NCBI GenBank assembly: GCA_035631395.1 | Contig: DASQIU010000045.1 | Location: 16,257 to 80,256, forward strand | DNA: 64,000 bases | Reading direction: 5' to 3' | From: Daejeonella sp035631395 | GTDB taxonomy: Bacteria; Bacteroidota; Bacteroidia; Sphingobacteriales; Sphingobacteriaceae | Part shown: positions 26,233-34,172 of the stretch, in pieces | Numbering within the stretch: the first letter of the stretch is position 1 | Layout: each line of letters begins with the position of its first letter | Notes under the pieces: generated by a model | The model's input: only the letters and a program-made list of their open reading frames with translations | The model's database searches: none | What the model was told of the DNA's origin: nothing | Position numbers and translations under genes: made by a program

Positions 26233-26808
26233 TTAGCTAGTAACAGGTTCTATTTTCATGGACGTGGTTTTGTGCTCATTCATCCGGATATACATTTTAG
26301 TTTTAAGAAGATTATTGAAAAAGAAATCCTCTTCATTCACGCATCGCTGCATCATTGCAGTTGTTTCAGGAAAATTGGTTTCATTCATGGCCTGTAATAA
26401 TGCATTATAAATATAGCTTCTATAGATGCTTACTTCCAGCAATATGGATATCAATTCATAGTTAGCCTGGGGATTGTAGATGTTAAAATGATGAATGATT
26501 TTACCCATTTTGCTGATGATATTCTTGAAGGTTGGGTTTTGAGTCCGGCCAATGGTTAGTTTTAATTCCTTTGCTATGTGGTCTAATCTGTTTAGGCGAT
26601 CCATGATAACAGAAGTATGATCGCTCAGCATACTTTCTAAATCGCTTTGGCTAATCATATTCACCAGGCGTGGTAGACGCTTTAAGCAATAACTTTCTGC
26701 TGAATAGATGGCTTTTAGATTTTGCACGTATTGATCAATATCCTGATTTATAAACCCTTCTGATGATTTAAGAAATCCGGTTGGAAGTATGGAATTATTT
26801 TTTTTCAT
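26233..26808 (-). CDS. DUF892/YciF-like ferritin-fold protein
   Basis: The 191-residue helical protein resembles the YciF family of ferritin-like proteins: YVQNLKAIYSAESYCLKRLPRLVNMI corresponds to the first helix with its conserved Ala-Glu, DHTSVIMDRLNRLDHIAKEL to the second, and later helices contain ISILLEVSIYRSYIYNALLQAM and VNEEDFFFNNLL. Only part of the usual E/H/E metal ligand set is kept, so iron binding is doubtful. Family members are linked to stress responses. It lies just upstream of htpG on the same strand, 112 bp away. Confidence 0.65.
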   Translation of the reverse strand: MKKNNSILPTGFLKSSEGFINQDIDQYVQNLKAIYSAESYCLKRLPRLVNMISQSDLESMLSDHTSVIMDRLNRLDHIAKELKLTIGRTQNPTFKNIISKMGKIIHHFNIYNPQANYELISILLEVSIYRSYIYNALLQAMNETNFPETTAMMQRCVNEEDFFFNNLLKTKMYIRMNEHKTTSMKIEPVTS

Positions 26809-27063
26809 ACCTAAAAAATTTTTGACAGGATAACCAATATAAAAAATTATTCTAATAGTTTAAAATAAAAATTATTGATAAAATTTTAACGTTTACAAGT
26901 CGCCATTCAGTTTTGGGCTATAGGCACTCTAAACTGATAGCGATTAACAACTAACGAATACGAATAATTTGTCGATATTTGAGACCATCGTATACGCTCT
27001 TTGTTTTAAAAACGAGAGAATACATACTCTGAATATCCTTTACCATTAATTTTTGAAAAAATC

Positions 27064-27597
27064 ATGAATTCTTTAAAAGCTATTTTAGCAGTAGTTACTT
27101 TCCCTTTAATGTTGGCCGCTTGCAGTCAGAATAAAGTTTCTGAGCATGAGGCAAATGAAAAAACGGCTAATGCTGTCACACAGACCGTAACTTTACAAAA
27201 TGATACCACGAATCAGGTTTTTAGTAGCTATAATGCTTTGAAAGATGCATTAGTTGCTTCCAATGCCGACGAAGCGCAAAAAGAAGCATCTGAGCTGGCT
27301 ACTGCTTTATCTAAAGTTTCAGGCAGTGAAAATCCCACAAAAATAGCGCATCGCATCGCTTCCTCTATTGATCTGGCTCAGCAAAGAGCTGATTTTACCA
27401 ATCTGAGTGATGAGGTGATTGCTTTAATGAAAAAGGCACAAGTATCCCAAGGCACAATTTTTATTCAATACTGCCCAATGGCCAATGCCGGAAAAGGTGG
27501 TTATTGGATGGCTGCAGATAGCGAAGTAAGAAATCCTTACTATGGTGATGAAATGCTAAACTGCGGTGAAGTGAAAGAGGAGATTAAAAGCAAGTAA
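27064..27597 (+). CDS. DUF3347 lipoprotein
   Basis: A 177-residue protein. The signal ends in a lipobox with Cys20 (MLAACSQ). The domain from about residue 55 to the end fits DUF3347: FSSYNALKDALVASN, then FTNLSDEVIALMKK, and the hallmark IQYCPMANAGKGGYWMAADSEVRNPYYGDEMLNCGEV with two cysteines and a methionine. This domain is also attached to metal-efflux fusion proteins of the CusB type and is thought to bind copper; here it stands alone, without efflux genes nearby. Confidence 0.85.
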   Translation: MNSLKAILAVVTFPLMLAACSQNKVSEHEANEKTANAVTQTVTLQNDTTNQVFSSYNALKDALVASNADEAQKEASELATALSKVSGSENPTKIAHRIASSIDLAQQRADFTNLSDEVIALMKKAQVSQGTIFIQYCPMANAGKGGYWMAADSEVRNPYYGDEMLNCGEVKEEIKSK

Positions 27598-27761
27598 TTT
27601 AAATTTTTCTAATAAAGTAAATCAGCACTTTTTTTTTAGGAAAAGCGATAAAAGTTTTGGAAGTTTTTCTTTGGCTAAACAGAACTTAACTTAAGGTTGT
27701 TTTTTAACAGAAATATTGCAAAAGCTTTATTGAATCTTAGCTCAAAATAAACAGATTTAAT

Positions 27762-27769
27762 TATTTTTG
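27762..27769 (+). promoter_or_regulatory. gltA promoter core TATTTTTG
   Basis: An exact TAnnTTTG match 20 bp before the gltA ATG, with TTAG 21 bp upstream as a weak -33 element. Confidence 0.5.
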
Positions 27770-27789
27770 GCTTTCAACATAATCTAAAA

Positions 27790-29076
27790 ATGTCAGAAAC
27801 AGCATCTTTAAAAATAGGCGAAAATACATACGACCTTCCTGTAATTACAGGTACCGAAAATGAAAAAGCTTTAGATATTGCCAAGCTTCGCGATTTGAGT
27901 GGTTATATCACTCTTGATTCAGGATATAAAAATACCGGTGCTACCAAAAGCGCAATCACTTTTTTGGATGGCGAAAAAGGGATTTTGAAATACCGGGGTT
28001 ATCCTATTGAGCAATTGGCTGAAAAATCAACATTTATAGAAGTAGCTTATTTGTTGATCTATGGCGAGTTGCCTACTCAGGCTCAGTTAGATCAGTTTCA
28101 GTCTACTATTTCCAGACATACCCTGGTGCATGAGGATATGAAAAAGTTTTTTGATGGTTTTCCTTCAAAATCTCATCCAATGGGCCAGCTTTCTTCTTTA
28201 GTTTGCTCACTTTCAGCATTTTATCCAGAATCATTAAATGCCCAGCAAACTCCTGAGGAGCAGAATTTAACCATAATTAAATTGTTGGCTAAAATGTCAA
28301 CCATCGTTTCCTGGATCTATAAAAAATCATTAGGACATCCGATTATATACCCAAGAAACAACCTCGATTATGTATCTAATTTCTTGAACATGACCTTTGG
28401 TCAGCGTACTGAGGATGTAGAAATTGATCCGGTTGTGGTTTCGGCCATGAACGTTTTGTTGATTTTGCATGCAGACCACGAGCAGAACTGTTCTACTTCT
28501 ACCGTACGTATGGTAGGATCTTCAGACTGCAACCTGTATGCTTCTATTTCTGCCGGTATTTCCGCCTTATGGGGACCACTGCATGGCGGAGCCAACCAGG
28601 CGGTAATTGAAATGTTGGAGAAAATCAAAGCCGATGGAGGAGACACTGAAAAATGGATCAAAAAAGCCAAAGATAAAAACGATGGTTTCCGTTTAATGGG
28701 CTTTGGCCACCGGGTATATAAAAACTTTGACCCACGGGCAAAGATCATTAAAAAAGCCTGCGATGATGTGTTGGCTAAATTAGGTATTAATGATCCGGTT
28801 CTGGATATTGCCAAAAAACTAGAAGAAGCCGCTTTAAATGATCCATACTTTGTAGAGCGTAAATTATATCCAAATGTGGATTTCTATTCCGGAATTATTT
28901 ACCGTGCTTTAGGTTTCCCAACTGATATGTTTACCGTTCTGTTTGCATTAGGTCGTTTACCAGGATGGGTTGCCCAATGGAAAGAAATGCGTGACAACAA
29001 AGAGCCAATTGGCCGGCCACGTCAAATTTATACTGGCGAAGTAAATCGTAATATTGTAGAAATTAGTAAACGCTAA
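27790..29076 (+). CDS. gltA: Citrate synthase (type II)
   Basis: The 428-residue protein has the length of the hexameric Gram-negative type. Catalytic regions are visible: the first histidine in HADHEQNCSTSTVRMVGSS, the second in GPLHGGANQAVIEM, and FGHRVYKNFDPRAKIIK, while the catalytic aspartate is in YPNVDFYSG. It condenses oxaloacetate and acetyl-CoA, the entry step of the citric acid cycle. It is monocistronic, with a promoter core and a terminator. Confidence 0.97.
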   Translation: MSETASLKIGENTYDLPVITGTENEKALDIAKLRDLSGYITLDSGYKNTGATKSAITFLDGEKGILKYRGYPIEQLAEKSTFIEVAYLLIYGELPTQAQLDQFQSTISRHTLVHEDMKKFFDGFPSKSHPMGQLSSLVCSLSAFYPESLNAQQTPEEQNLTIIKLLAKMSTIVSWIYKKSLGHPIIYPRNNLDYVSNFLNMTFGQRTEDVEIDPVVVSAMNVLLILHADHEQNCSTSTVRMVGSSDCNLYASISAGISALWGPLHGGANQAVIEMLEKIKADGGDTEKWIKKAKDKNDGFRLMGFGHRVYKNFDPRAKIIKKACDDVLAKLGINDPVLDIAKKLEEAALNDPYFVERKLYPNVDFYSGIIYRALGFPTDMFTVLFALGRLPGWVAQWKEMRDNKEPIGRPRQIYTGEVNRNIVEISKR

Positions 29077-29096
29077 TTTTTAAGAAAATAAGAGTG

Positions 29097-29128
29097 AAAA
29101 GACTGTTCGATAAGAGCAGTCTTTTTTT
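29097..29128 (+). terminator. gltA terminator
   Basis: AAAAGACTG and CAGTCTTTT pair around a 11-base loop, followed by further T residues. The remaining sequence to 29270 shows nothing clear. Confidence 0.82.
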
Positions 29129-29270
29129 ATGGTCAATTTTTCGGTGATAAAATAGACGCTGAAATTTCTATCCCTGCAGAAAAAAAATCAATGAGGGAGG
29201 TTGAATTTTAGGCATCTCGAAGCCCTACAACGATTACAGCAGGGCATCAATTCCATAAAAATAACATTGC

Positions 29271-29302
29271 AAAAAAAAGCCGCTCCTTTTTGGAACGGCT
29301 TC
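29271..29302 (-). terminator. dnaB terminator
   Basis: On the minus strand GAAGCCGTTCC pairs with GGAGCGGCTTT, allowing one G-T pair, and a run of T residues follows. Confidence 0.85.
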
Positions 29303-29312
29303 TATAAAAATC

Positions 29313-30878
29313 TTAAAACGGAGGTTCTTCATCCAAATCATCCATACGGGAAGGGCGGATAATGAAGTTTCCGGGTTTCTCAAAATCCGGGGACGGGGCC
29401 ATAGCGGCGAATGGATCTGCCTGGCTAAAAGAACTTGGCGCTGAAAAATCTTCTTCCAGATCGGTAAATTTCACAAACTTGCCCACAAAGCGTAATGGAA
29501 CGGTAGCGGTTTCACCGTTACGGTGCTTAGCAATAATTACCTCGCCAATACCCACGGTAGAACGTCCTTCTTCATCTTCGGTTAAACCATAATATTCCGG
29601 ACGGTACAGGAATAATACCATGTCGGCATCCTGCTCAATAGATCCAGATTCACGTAAATCTGAAAGCATAGGCTTCTTTTGGGCTCCTGGACGGGTTTCA
29701 ACGGCACGGCTTAACTGCGAAAGAGCAATTACCGGTACGTTTAACTCTTTAGCCACCGATTTTAATGCCCTGGAAATACTACCAATTTCCTGTTCACGAT
29801 TTCCACCTTTTCCCTCGCCTTTGCCATGCATCAACTGCAAATAATCGATAATGATCATTTGAATATCATACTGCGCTTTTAAGCGTCGGCATTTGGCCCG
29901 GAATTCGAAAATATTCAGTGCCGGAGTATCGTCAATAAATAGGGGAGCTTCGGTAAGTTTACCGATTTTAGAATGCAGCTGTTGCCATTCCCACTCCGCT
30001 AAATTTCCTTTACGCAGTTTTTCCTGTTCAATTTCAGCTTCCCCGGCAATTAAACGGTTAACCAACTGCACCGATGACATCTCTAAGGAGAAAACCACCA
30101 CCGGTTTATTAAACTGAACCGCGGCATTACGGGCGCAACTTAATACAAAGGCTGTTTTACCCATGGCCGGGCGGGCAGCAATAATAACTAAATCGGAGGG
30201 TTGCCAGCCAGAAGTGATTCGGTCTAAAGCAGTAAAACCAGAAGCAACACCTGTTAAACCATCTACACGATCTTTGATTTTTTCCAGATTGTCCAGAGAT
30301 TCGCGAATAATGTCGTCCATTTTACGTGAATCACGACGCAGGTTATTCTGGGCAATATCAAACAGGTTTTTCTCGGCATTGTCTAATAAATCGAAAATAT
30401 CCGTCGTGTCTTCATAGGCATTATTGATAATTTCGGTCGATATCCGGATTAGCTCCCGCTGAATAAATTTTTGAGAAATGATCCGGGCATGAAATTCAAT
30501 ATTGGCCGCCGAAGCAACACGATTGGTTAATTCGGTAATATAATAAGCGCCACCAATCATTTCCAGATCTCCCTGTTGGCGCAATTGGGCTGTTACCGTT
30601 AGAATATCTACCGGCGAAGATTTTTGGAATAAGGCATGGATAGCCTCAAATATTTTTTGATGACTGTCTTTATAAAAAACATCAGGTTTTAAAATATCAA
30701 TTACGGCAGAAAGTGCGTCTTTTTCAAGCATGAGGGCACCTAAAACAGCCTCTTCTAAGTCAACGGCCTGTGGCGGTAATTTTCCCAGGCCACTGGTCAA
30801 ATTACTTAAACGGGCACGACGATCTGCTGCCAAAGGGTTTTTGTTTCGGCTAAAATCCTGATCCTTTTCTAAACTCAT
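29313..30878 (-). CDS. dnaB: Replicative DNA helicase DnaB
   Basis: From the ATG at 30878 the product is 521 residues. The N-terminal helical domain (LPPQAVDLEEAVLGALMLEKDAL) interacts with primase. The C-terminal RecA-like domain has Walker A in IIAARPAMGKTAF, Walker B in MIIIDYLQLM and an arginine finger region with DLRESGSIEQDADMVLFLYRPEYYG. It unwinds DNA at the replication fork. Six further upstream codons would also be open, but they overlap the promoter core TATTTTTG, so MSLEKDQDF is taken as the start. The transcript would then be almost leaderless. Confidence 0.96.
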   Translation of the reverse strand: MSLEKDQDFSRNKNPLAADRRARLSNLTSGLGKLPPQAVDLEEAVLGALMLEKDALSAVIDILKPDVFYKDSHQKIFEAIHALFQKSSPVDILTVTAQLRQQGDLEMIGGAYYITELTNRVASAANIEFHARIISQKFIQRELIRISTEIINNAYEDTTDIFDLLDNAEKNLFDIAQNNLRRDSRKMDDIIRESLDNLEKIKDRVDGLTGVASGFTALDRITSGWQPSDLVIIAARPAMGKTAFVLSCARNAAVQFNKPVVVFSLEMSSVQLVNRLIAGEAEIEQEKLRKGNLAEWEWQQLHSKIGKLTEAPLFIDDTPALNIFEFRAKCRRLKAQYDIQMIIIDYLQLMHGKGEGKGGNREQEIGSISRALKSVAKELNVPVIALSQLSRAVETRPGAQKKPMLSDLRESGSIEQDADMVLFLYRPEYYGLTEDEEGRSTVGIGEVIIAKHRNGETATVPLRFVGKFVKFTDLEEDFSAPSSFSQADPFAAMAPSPDFEKPGNFIIRPSRMDDLDEEPPF

Positions 30879-30883
30879 AACAA

Positions 30884-30891
30884 CAAAAATA
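30884..30891 (-). promoter_or_regulatory. dnaB promoter core TATTTTTG
   Basis: An exact TAnnTTTG match on the minus strand ends five bases before the ATG chosen for dnaB, as at rpe. Confidence 0.5.
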
Positions 30892-31163
30892 TACAAAAAA
30901 GCCTGTGTAAGTTTTTTAATTCTTCACAGGAAATTTCTCAGTAAAATTACACGGCTGATATTCATGCTTCTATCGATCAGGTTTTCCACAGCAAATGTTA
31001 ACATCTTACTAAAATCAACCCCAATTATTTAATTTATAACTAGTTATAATTTTGTGGATAAGTTTTTTAGATGTGCATAATCCAGACCATTCTTAGGTTA
31101 AGGAGAATGAGCTCCCGCAAAAAGTTAAATTATAGCTATCTTGGCGCCCTAATTTTAATATCA

Positions 31164-31949
31164 ATGAATACCCACTCATTCCGGAGTAAACGTGAGCATG
31201 CACCACGGGAATCTAATCAGATGGTTTTTGGCATACGAGCCGTTATAGAAGCCCTTAAAAGCGGCAAAGAAATTGAAAGCTTGTACCTGCAAAGAGGACT
31301 TACCGGAAATATTTTCCAGGAACTGCGAGTTATTTTAAAAGAGCACGAGATCAGCGTTCAACTGGTGCCGGTAGAAAAGTTGAACCGCCTGACACAGAAA
31401 AACCACCAGGGAGTAGTGGCTTTTATTTCCCCCATTACTTATCAGAAAATTGAGGATATTATTCCGGAAATCTATGAAAAAGGTGAGACCCCACTGATTT
31501 TAATGTTGGATGGAATTACCGACGTTAGGAATATGGGCGCTATTGCCCGCACCGCCGAATGTGCCGGCGTACATGCCATAGTGGTGCCTTCTAAAGGTTC
31601 GGCGCAGATTAATCCGGATGCTATTAAAACTTCTGCTGGTGCTTTGTACAAAATACCGGTTTGCCGCCATGAGAGTATGCAGAAAACGGCCCGCTTTTTA
31701 CAGGAATCAGGATTACAATTGGTGGCCTGCACAGAAAAAACCAATGAATTTCTGTACAAGCCAGATTATAGTGTGCCAACAGCCATAATTATGGGATCTG
31801 AAGAAGATGGAATATCTACAGAACTAATCCGTATATCTGACCATTTGGCTAAAATCCCAATGTTTGGAGAAATTGAATCCCTGAATGTATCCGTATCAGC
31901 CGGAATTTTATTGTATGAAGCTGTACGTCAACGGACGATTACTAAATAA
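31164..31949 (+). CDS. rlmB: 23S rRNA 2'-O-methyltransferase, RlmB/TrmH (SpoU) family
   Basis: From the ATG at 31164 the product is 261 residues. The N-terminal substrate-binding part starts VFGIRAVIEALKSGKEIESLYLQRG. The SPOUT knot domain carries the three SpoU motifs: LDGITDVRNMGAIARTAEC, IIMGSEEDGIS and SLNVSVSAGILLYEA. RlmB methylates G2251 of 23S rRNA; other targets in this family are possible. A longer frame from 31071 adds 31 unlike residues and was rejected. Its last 8 bp overlap the end of the convergent guanylyltransferase gene. Confidence 0.88.
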   Translation: MNTHSFRSKREHAPRESNQMVFGIRAVIEALKSGKEIESLYLQRGLTGNIFQELRVILKEHEISVQLVPVEKLNRLTQKNHQGVVAFISPITYQKIEDIIPEIYEKGETPLILMLDGITDVRNMGAIARTAECAGVHAIVVPSKGSAQINPDAIKTSAGALYKIPVCRHESMQKTARFLQESGLQLVACTEKTNEFLYKPDYSVPTAIIMGSEEDGISTELIRISDHLAKIPMFGEIESLNVSVSAGILLYEAVRQRTITK

Positions 31950-33024
31950 AATCAGTTCCAAAGCGCTGTTTTACATCGGTAACTATCCGTCGCACATCCT
32001 GCTCCTGATCGCGGGGGCAGATTAAAAGGGTGTTATTATCTTCCACCACAATATAATCATGTAAACCCTGCAACACAACCAGCTTGTTTTCAGGCACATT
32101 GACTATACAGTTTGAAGAATCGTACATAATTACTCTATCGGAAGGCGTTACCGCGTTTCCTACATAATCTTTTTCAGAAAGTTCATATACTGAGGCCCAG
32201 GTTCCTAAATCAGACCAGCCAAAATCTGCAGGAAGTACATACACATTATCAGCTTTTTCCATGATGCCATAGTCAATAGAAATATTGGTACACTGGTAAT
32301 AAGCCGCTTGAATAAATTCCTGCTCACGCGAGGTATTATAAACCAGGTTTCCTTCTTTAAAAACATCGTTTATTTCGGGCAAGTAGTTGGCAAAAGCCTG
32401 TAAAATATTTTTAGCCGACCATACAAAAATGCCTGCGTTCCATAAAAATTCGCCACTTTGAACAAATGCACGGGCCAATTCCAGGTTAGGCTTTTCTGTA
32501 AAGGTTTTTACTTTATAAAAACTTTCATCAATGGTTGCAGAGTTGAATTGAATATAGCCATAGCCGGTATCGGGCCTTGAAGGTTTGATACCTAATGTAA
32601 GCAGGCAATCATGTGTAGAGGCCGTTTGTAAAGATTGTTTAATGCTTTCAACAAAGCTCTCATTATCAACAATCAAATGATCTGAAGGAGCAACTACAAT
32701 GCAGGCATCAGGATTTAATTTATAAATTTTATGACAGCCATAAGCAATACATGGAGCAGTATTGCGCATAATTGGCTCGGCCAATATTTGATTTTCGTCT
32801 AATTGAGGCAATTGCTCTTTTACCAAATCCACATAGGCTTCATTGGTTACAATAAAGATATTTTCTGCCGGTAAAATTTTAAGAAAACGCTCATAAGTGT
32901 GTTGGATCAGGGTTTTTCCTGTGCCTAGAATATCAATAAATTGCTTGGGGAAAGCGGTCCGGCTGATGGGCCAAAAACGGCTGCCAATTCCCCCCGCCAT
33001 AATTAAAGCGTAGTTATCTTTCAT
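31942..33024 (-). CDS. manC: Mannose-1-phosphate guanylyltransferase
   Basis: The 360-residue protein has the nucleotidyltransferase signature YALIMAGGIGSRFWPISRTAFPKQFIDILG at residues 5-34, and a later FTEKPNLELARAFVQSGEFLWNAGIFVW block that binds the sugar phosphate. It is the single-domain form, without the C-terminal phosphomannose isomerase half of longer ManC proteins. It makes GDP-mannose from mannose-1-phosphate and GTP for surface polysaccharide. It lies 77 bp after kdsD on the same strand. Confidence 0.93.
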   Translation of the reverse strand: MKDNYALIMAGGIGSRFWPISRTAFPKQFIDILGTGKTLIQHTYERFLKILPAENIFIVTNEAYVDLVKEQLPQLDENQILAEPIMRNTAPCIAYGCHKIYKLNPDACIVVAPSDHLIVDNESFVESIKQSLQTASTHDCLLTLGIKPSRPDTGYGYIQFNSATIDESFYKVKTFTEKPNLELARAFVQSGEFLWNAGIFVWSAKNILQAFANYLPEINDVFKEGNLVYNTSREQEFIQAAYYQCTNISIDYGIMEKADNVYVLPADFGWSDLGTWASVYELSEKDYVGNAVTPSDRVIMYDSSNCIVNVPENKLVVLQGLHDYIVVEDNNTLLICPRDQEQDVRRIVTDVKQRFGTDFI

Positions 33025-33101
33025 TAGCGAATATTTTTAATGGGAGCCAGGCTTCCATGTGCTTTTTGATAAAGTGTAAGTAGATTCTGCCGGATAGGTC
33101 A

Positions 33102-34067
33102 TTAAATAATGCCTTCTTTTAAAAGGTCGTGTAAATGAACAAATCCTGCATATTTATTTTCCGAGCTGACTAATATCTGGGTAATATTATTAGTTCGCAA
33201 AATTTCCAGGGCATGAACTGCTAATTCATCCTTATCTACGCATTTTGGAGATTTCCCCATAATATCGGCTGCTGTTAGTCCGTCTATGCTGTTATGAACC
33301 TCCATCATCCGGCGTATGTCGCCATCAGTAATAATGCCTTTAATTTCTTCATTTTCAACAACCGCTACGGCGCCCAGGCGATTCCGGGTAATTTCTATAA
33401 GCACTTCTTTAACCGATGCGCTTGGTTTTACCTTGGGTTTCTCATTATGAACAGACAAATCTCCAACCTTTAAATACAAACGTTTACCCAAAGAGCCTCC
33501 AGGATGATAGCGGGCAAAATCAGCACTGGTAAATTCCCGGCTTTCCAATAAACAAACCGCCAGGGCATCGCCCATGGCTAATTGGGCCGTGGTGCTGGTA
33601 GTAGGAGCCAGATTAAGCGGGCAGGCTTCCACATCAATGGTAGTATCCAGAATTAAATCGGCTTGCTTGGCCAAAAAAGAATTGATATCGCCAACCATAC
33701 CTACCAGGGTGTTACCGGCAAGCTTTAATAAGGGCGTGAGTACTTTAATTTCGGGAGTGTTGCCGCTTTTGGAGATACAGATCACCAAATCGTCTTTTTG
33801 AATCATGCCTAAATCGCCATGAATGGCATCGGCGGCATGCATAAAAATTGCCGGAGTGCCCGTAGAATTTAGGGTGGCTACAATTTTCTGAGCAATGATG
33901 GCACTCTTGCCAATACCTGTAACAATTACGCGACCATTTAAGTATAATATGCGTTGTACTACCTTTGGAAAATCATCGTTTATCTGTGTTGAAAGCCTTG
34001 TGATTCCTTCAGCTTCAATACGGAGTGTTTTTTGTGCTATTTCTAGAATTTCAGAATTGGTTTTCAA
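33102..34067 (-). CDS. kdsD: Arabinose-5-phosphate isomerase (KpsF/GutQ)
   Basis: The 321-residue protein has an N-terminal SIS domain with VTGIGKSAIIAQKIVATLNSTGTPAIFMHAADAIHGDLGMI and a SKSGNTPEI loop, then FARYHPGGSLGKRL, and two CBS domains from about residue 205 to 320. It converts ribulose-5-phosphate to arabinose-5-phosphate, the first step of Kdo synthesis for lipopolysaccharide. The start codon is TTG at 34067, giving MKTNSEILEIAQ. A TACTTTTG promoter core lies 32 bp upstream. kdsA, acting later in the same pathway, lies 2.5 kb away. Confidence 0.94.
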   Translation of the reverse strand: MKTNSEILEIAQKTLRIEAEGITRLSTQINDDFPKVVQRILYLNGRVIVTGIGKSAIIAQKIVATLNSTGTPAIFMHAADAIHGDLGMIQKDDLVICISKSGNTPEIKVLTPLLKLAGNTLVGMVGDINSFLAKQADLILDTTIDVEACPLNLAPTTSTTAQLAMGDALAVCLLESREFTSADFARYHPGGSLGKRLYLKVGDLSVHNEKPKVKPSASVKEVLIEITRNRLGAVAVVENEEIKGIITDGDIRRMMEVHNSIDGLTAADIMGKSPKCVDKDELAVHALEILRTNNITQILVSSENKYAGFVHLHDLLKEGII

Positions 34068-34098
34068 GACACACTGTTTTATTTATTGCAAATTAGGG

Positions 34099-34106
34099 CA
34101 AAAGTA
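34099..34106 (-). promoter_or_regulatory. kdsD promoter core TACTTTTG
   Basis: An exact TAnnTTTG match on the minus strand in the divergent region between kdsD and recQ. Confidence 0.5.
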
Positions 34107-34172
34107 TGCTATTTTATATATAATTTTAACCTTTTGAATTTTTAGTACCTCTTTCCCAATTTTTCCAGCAAA

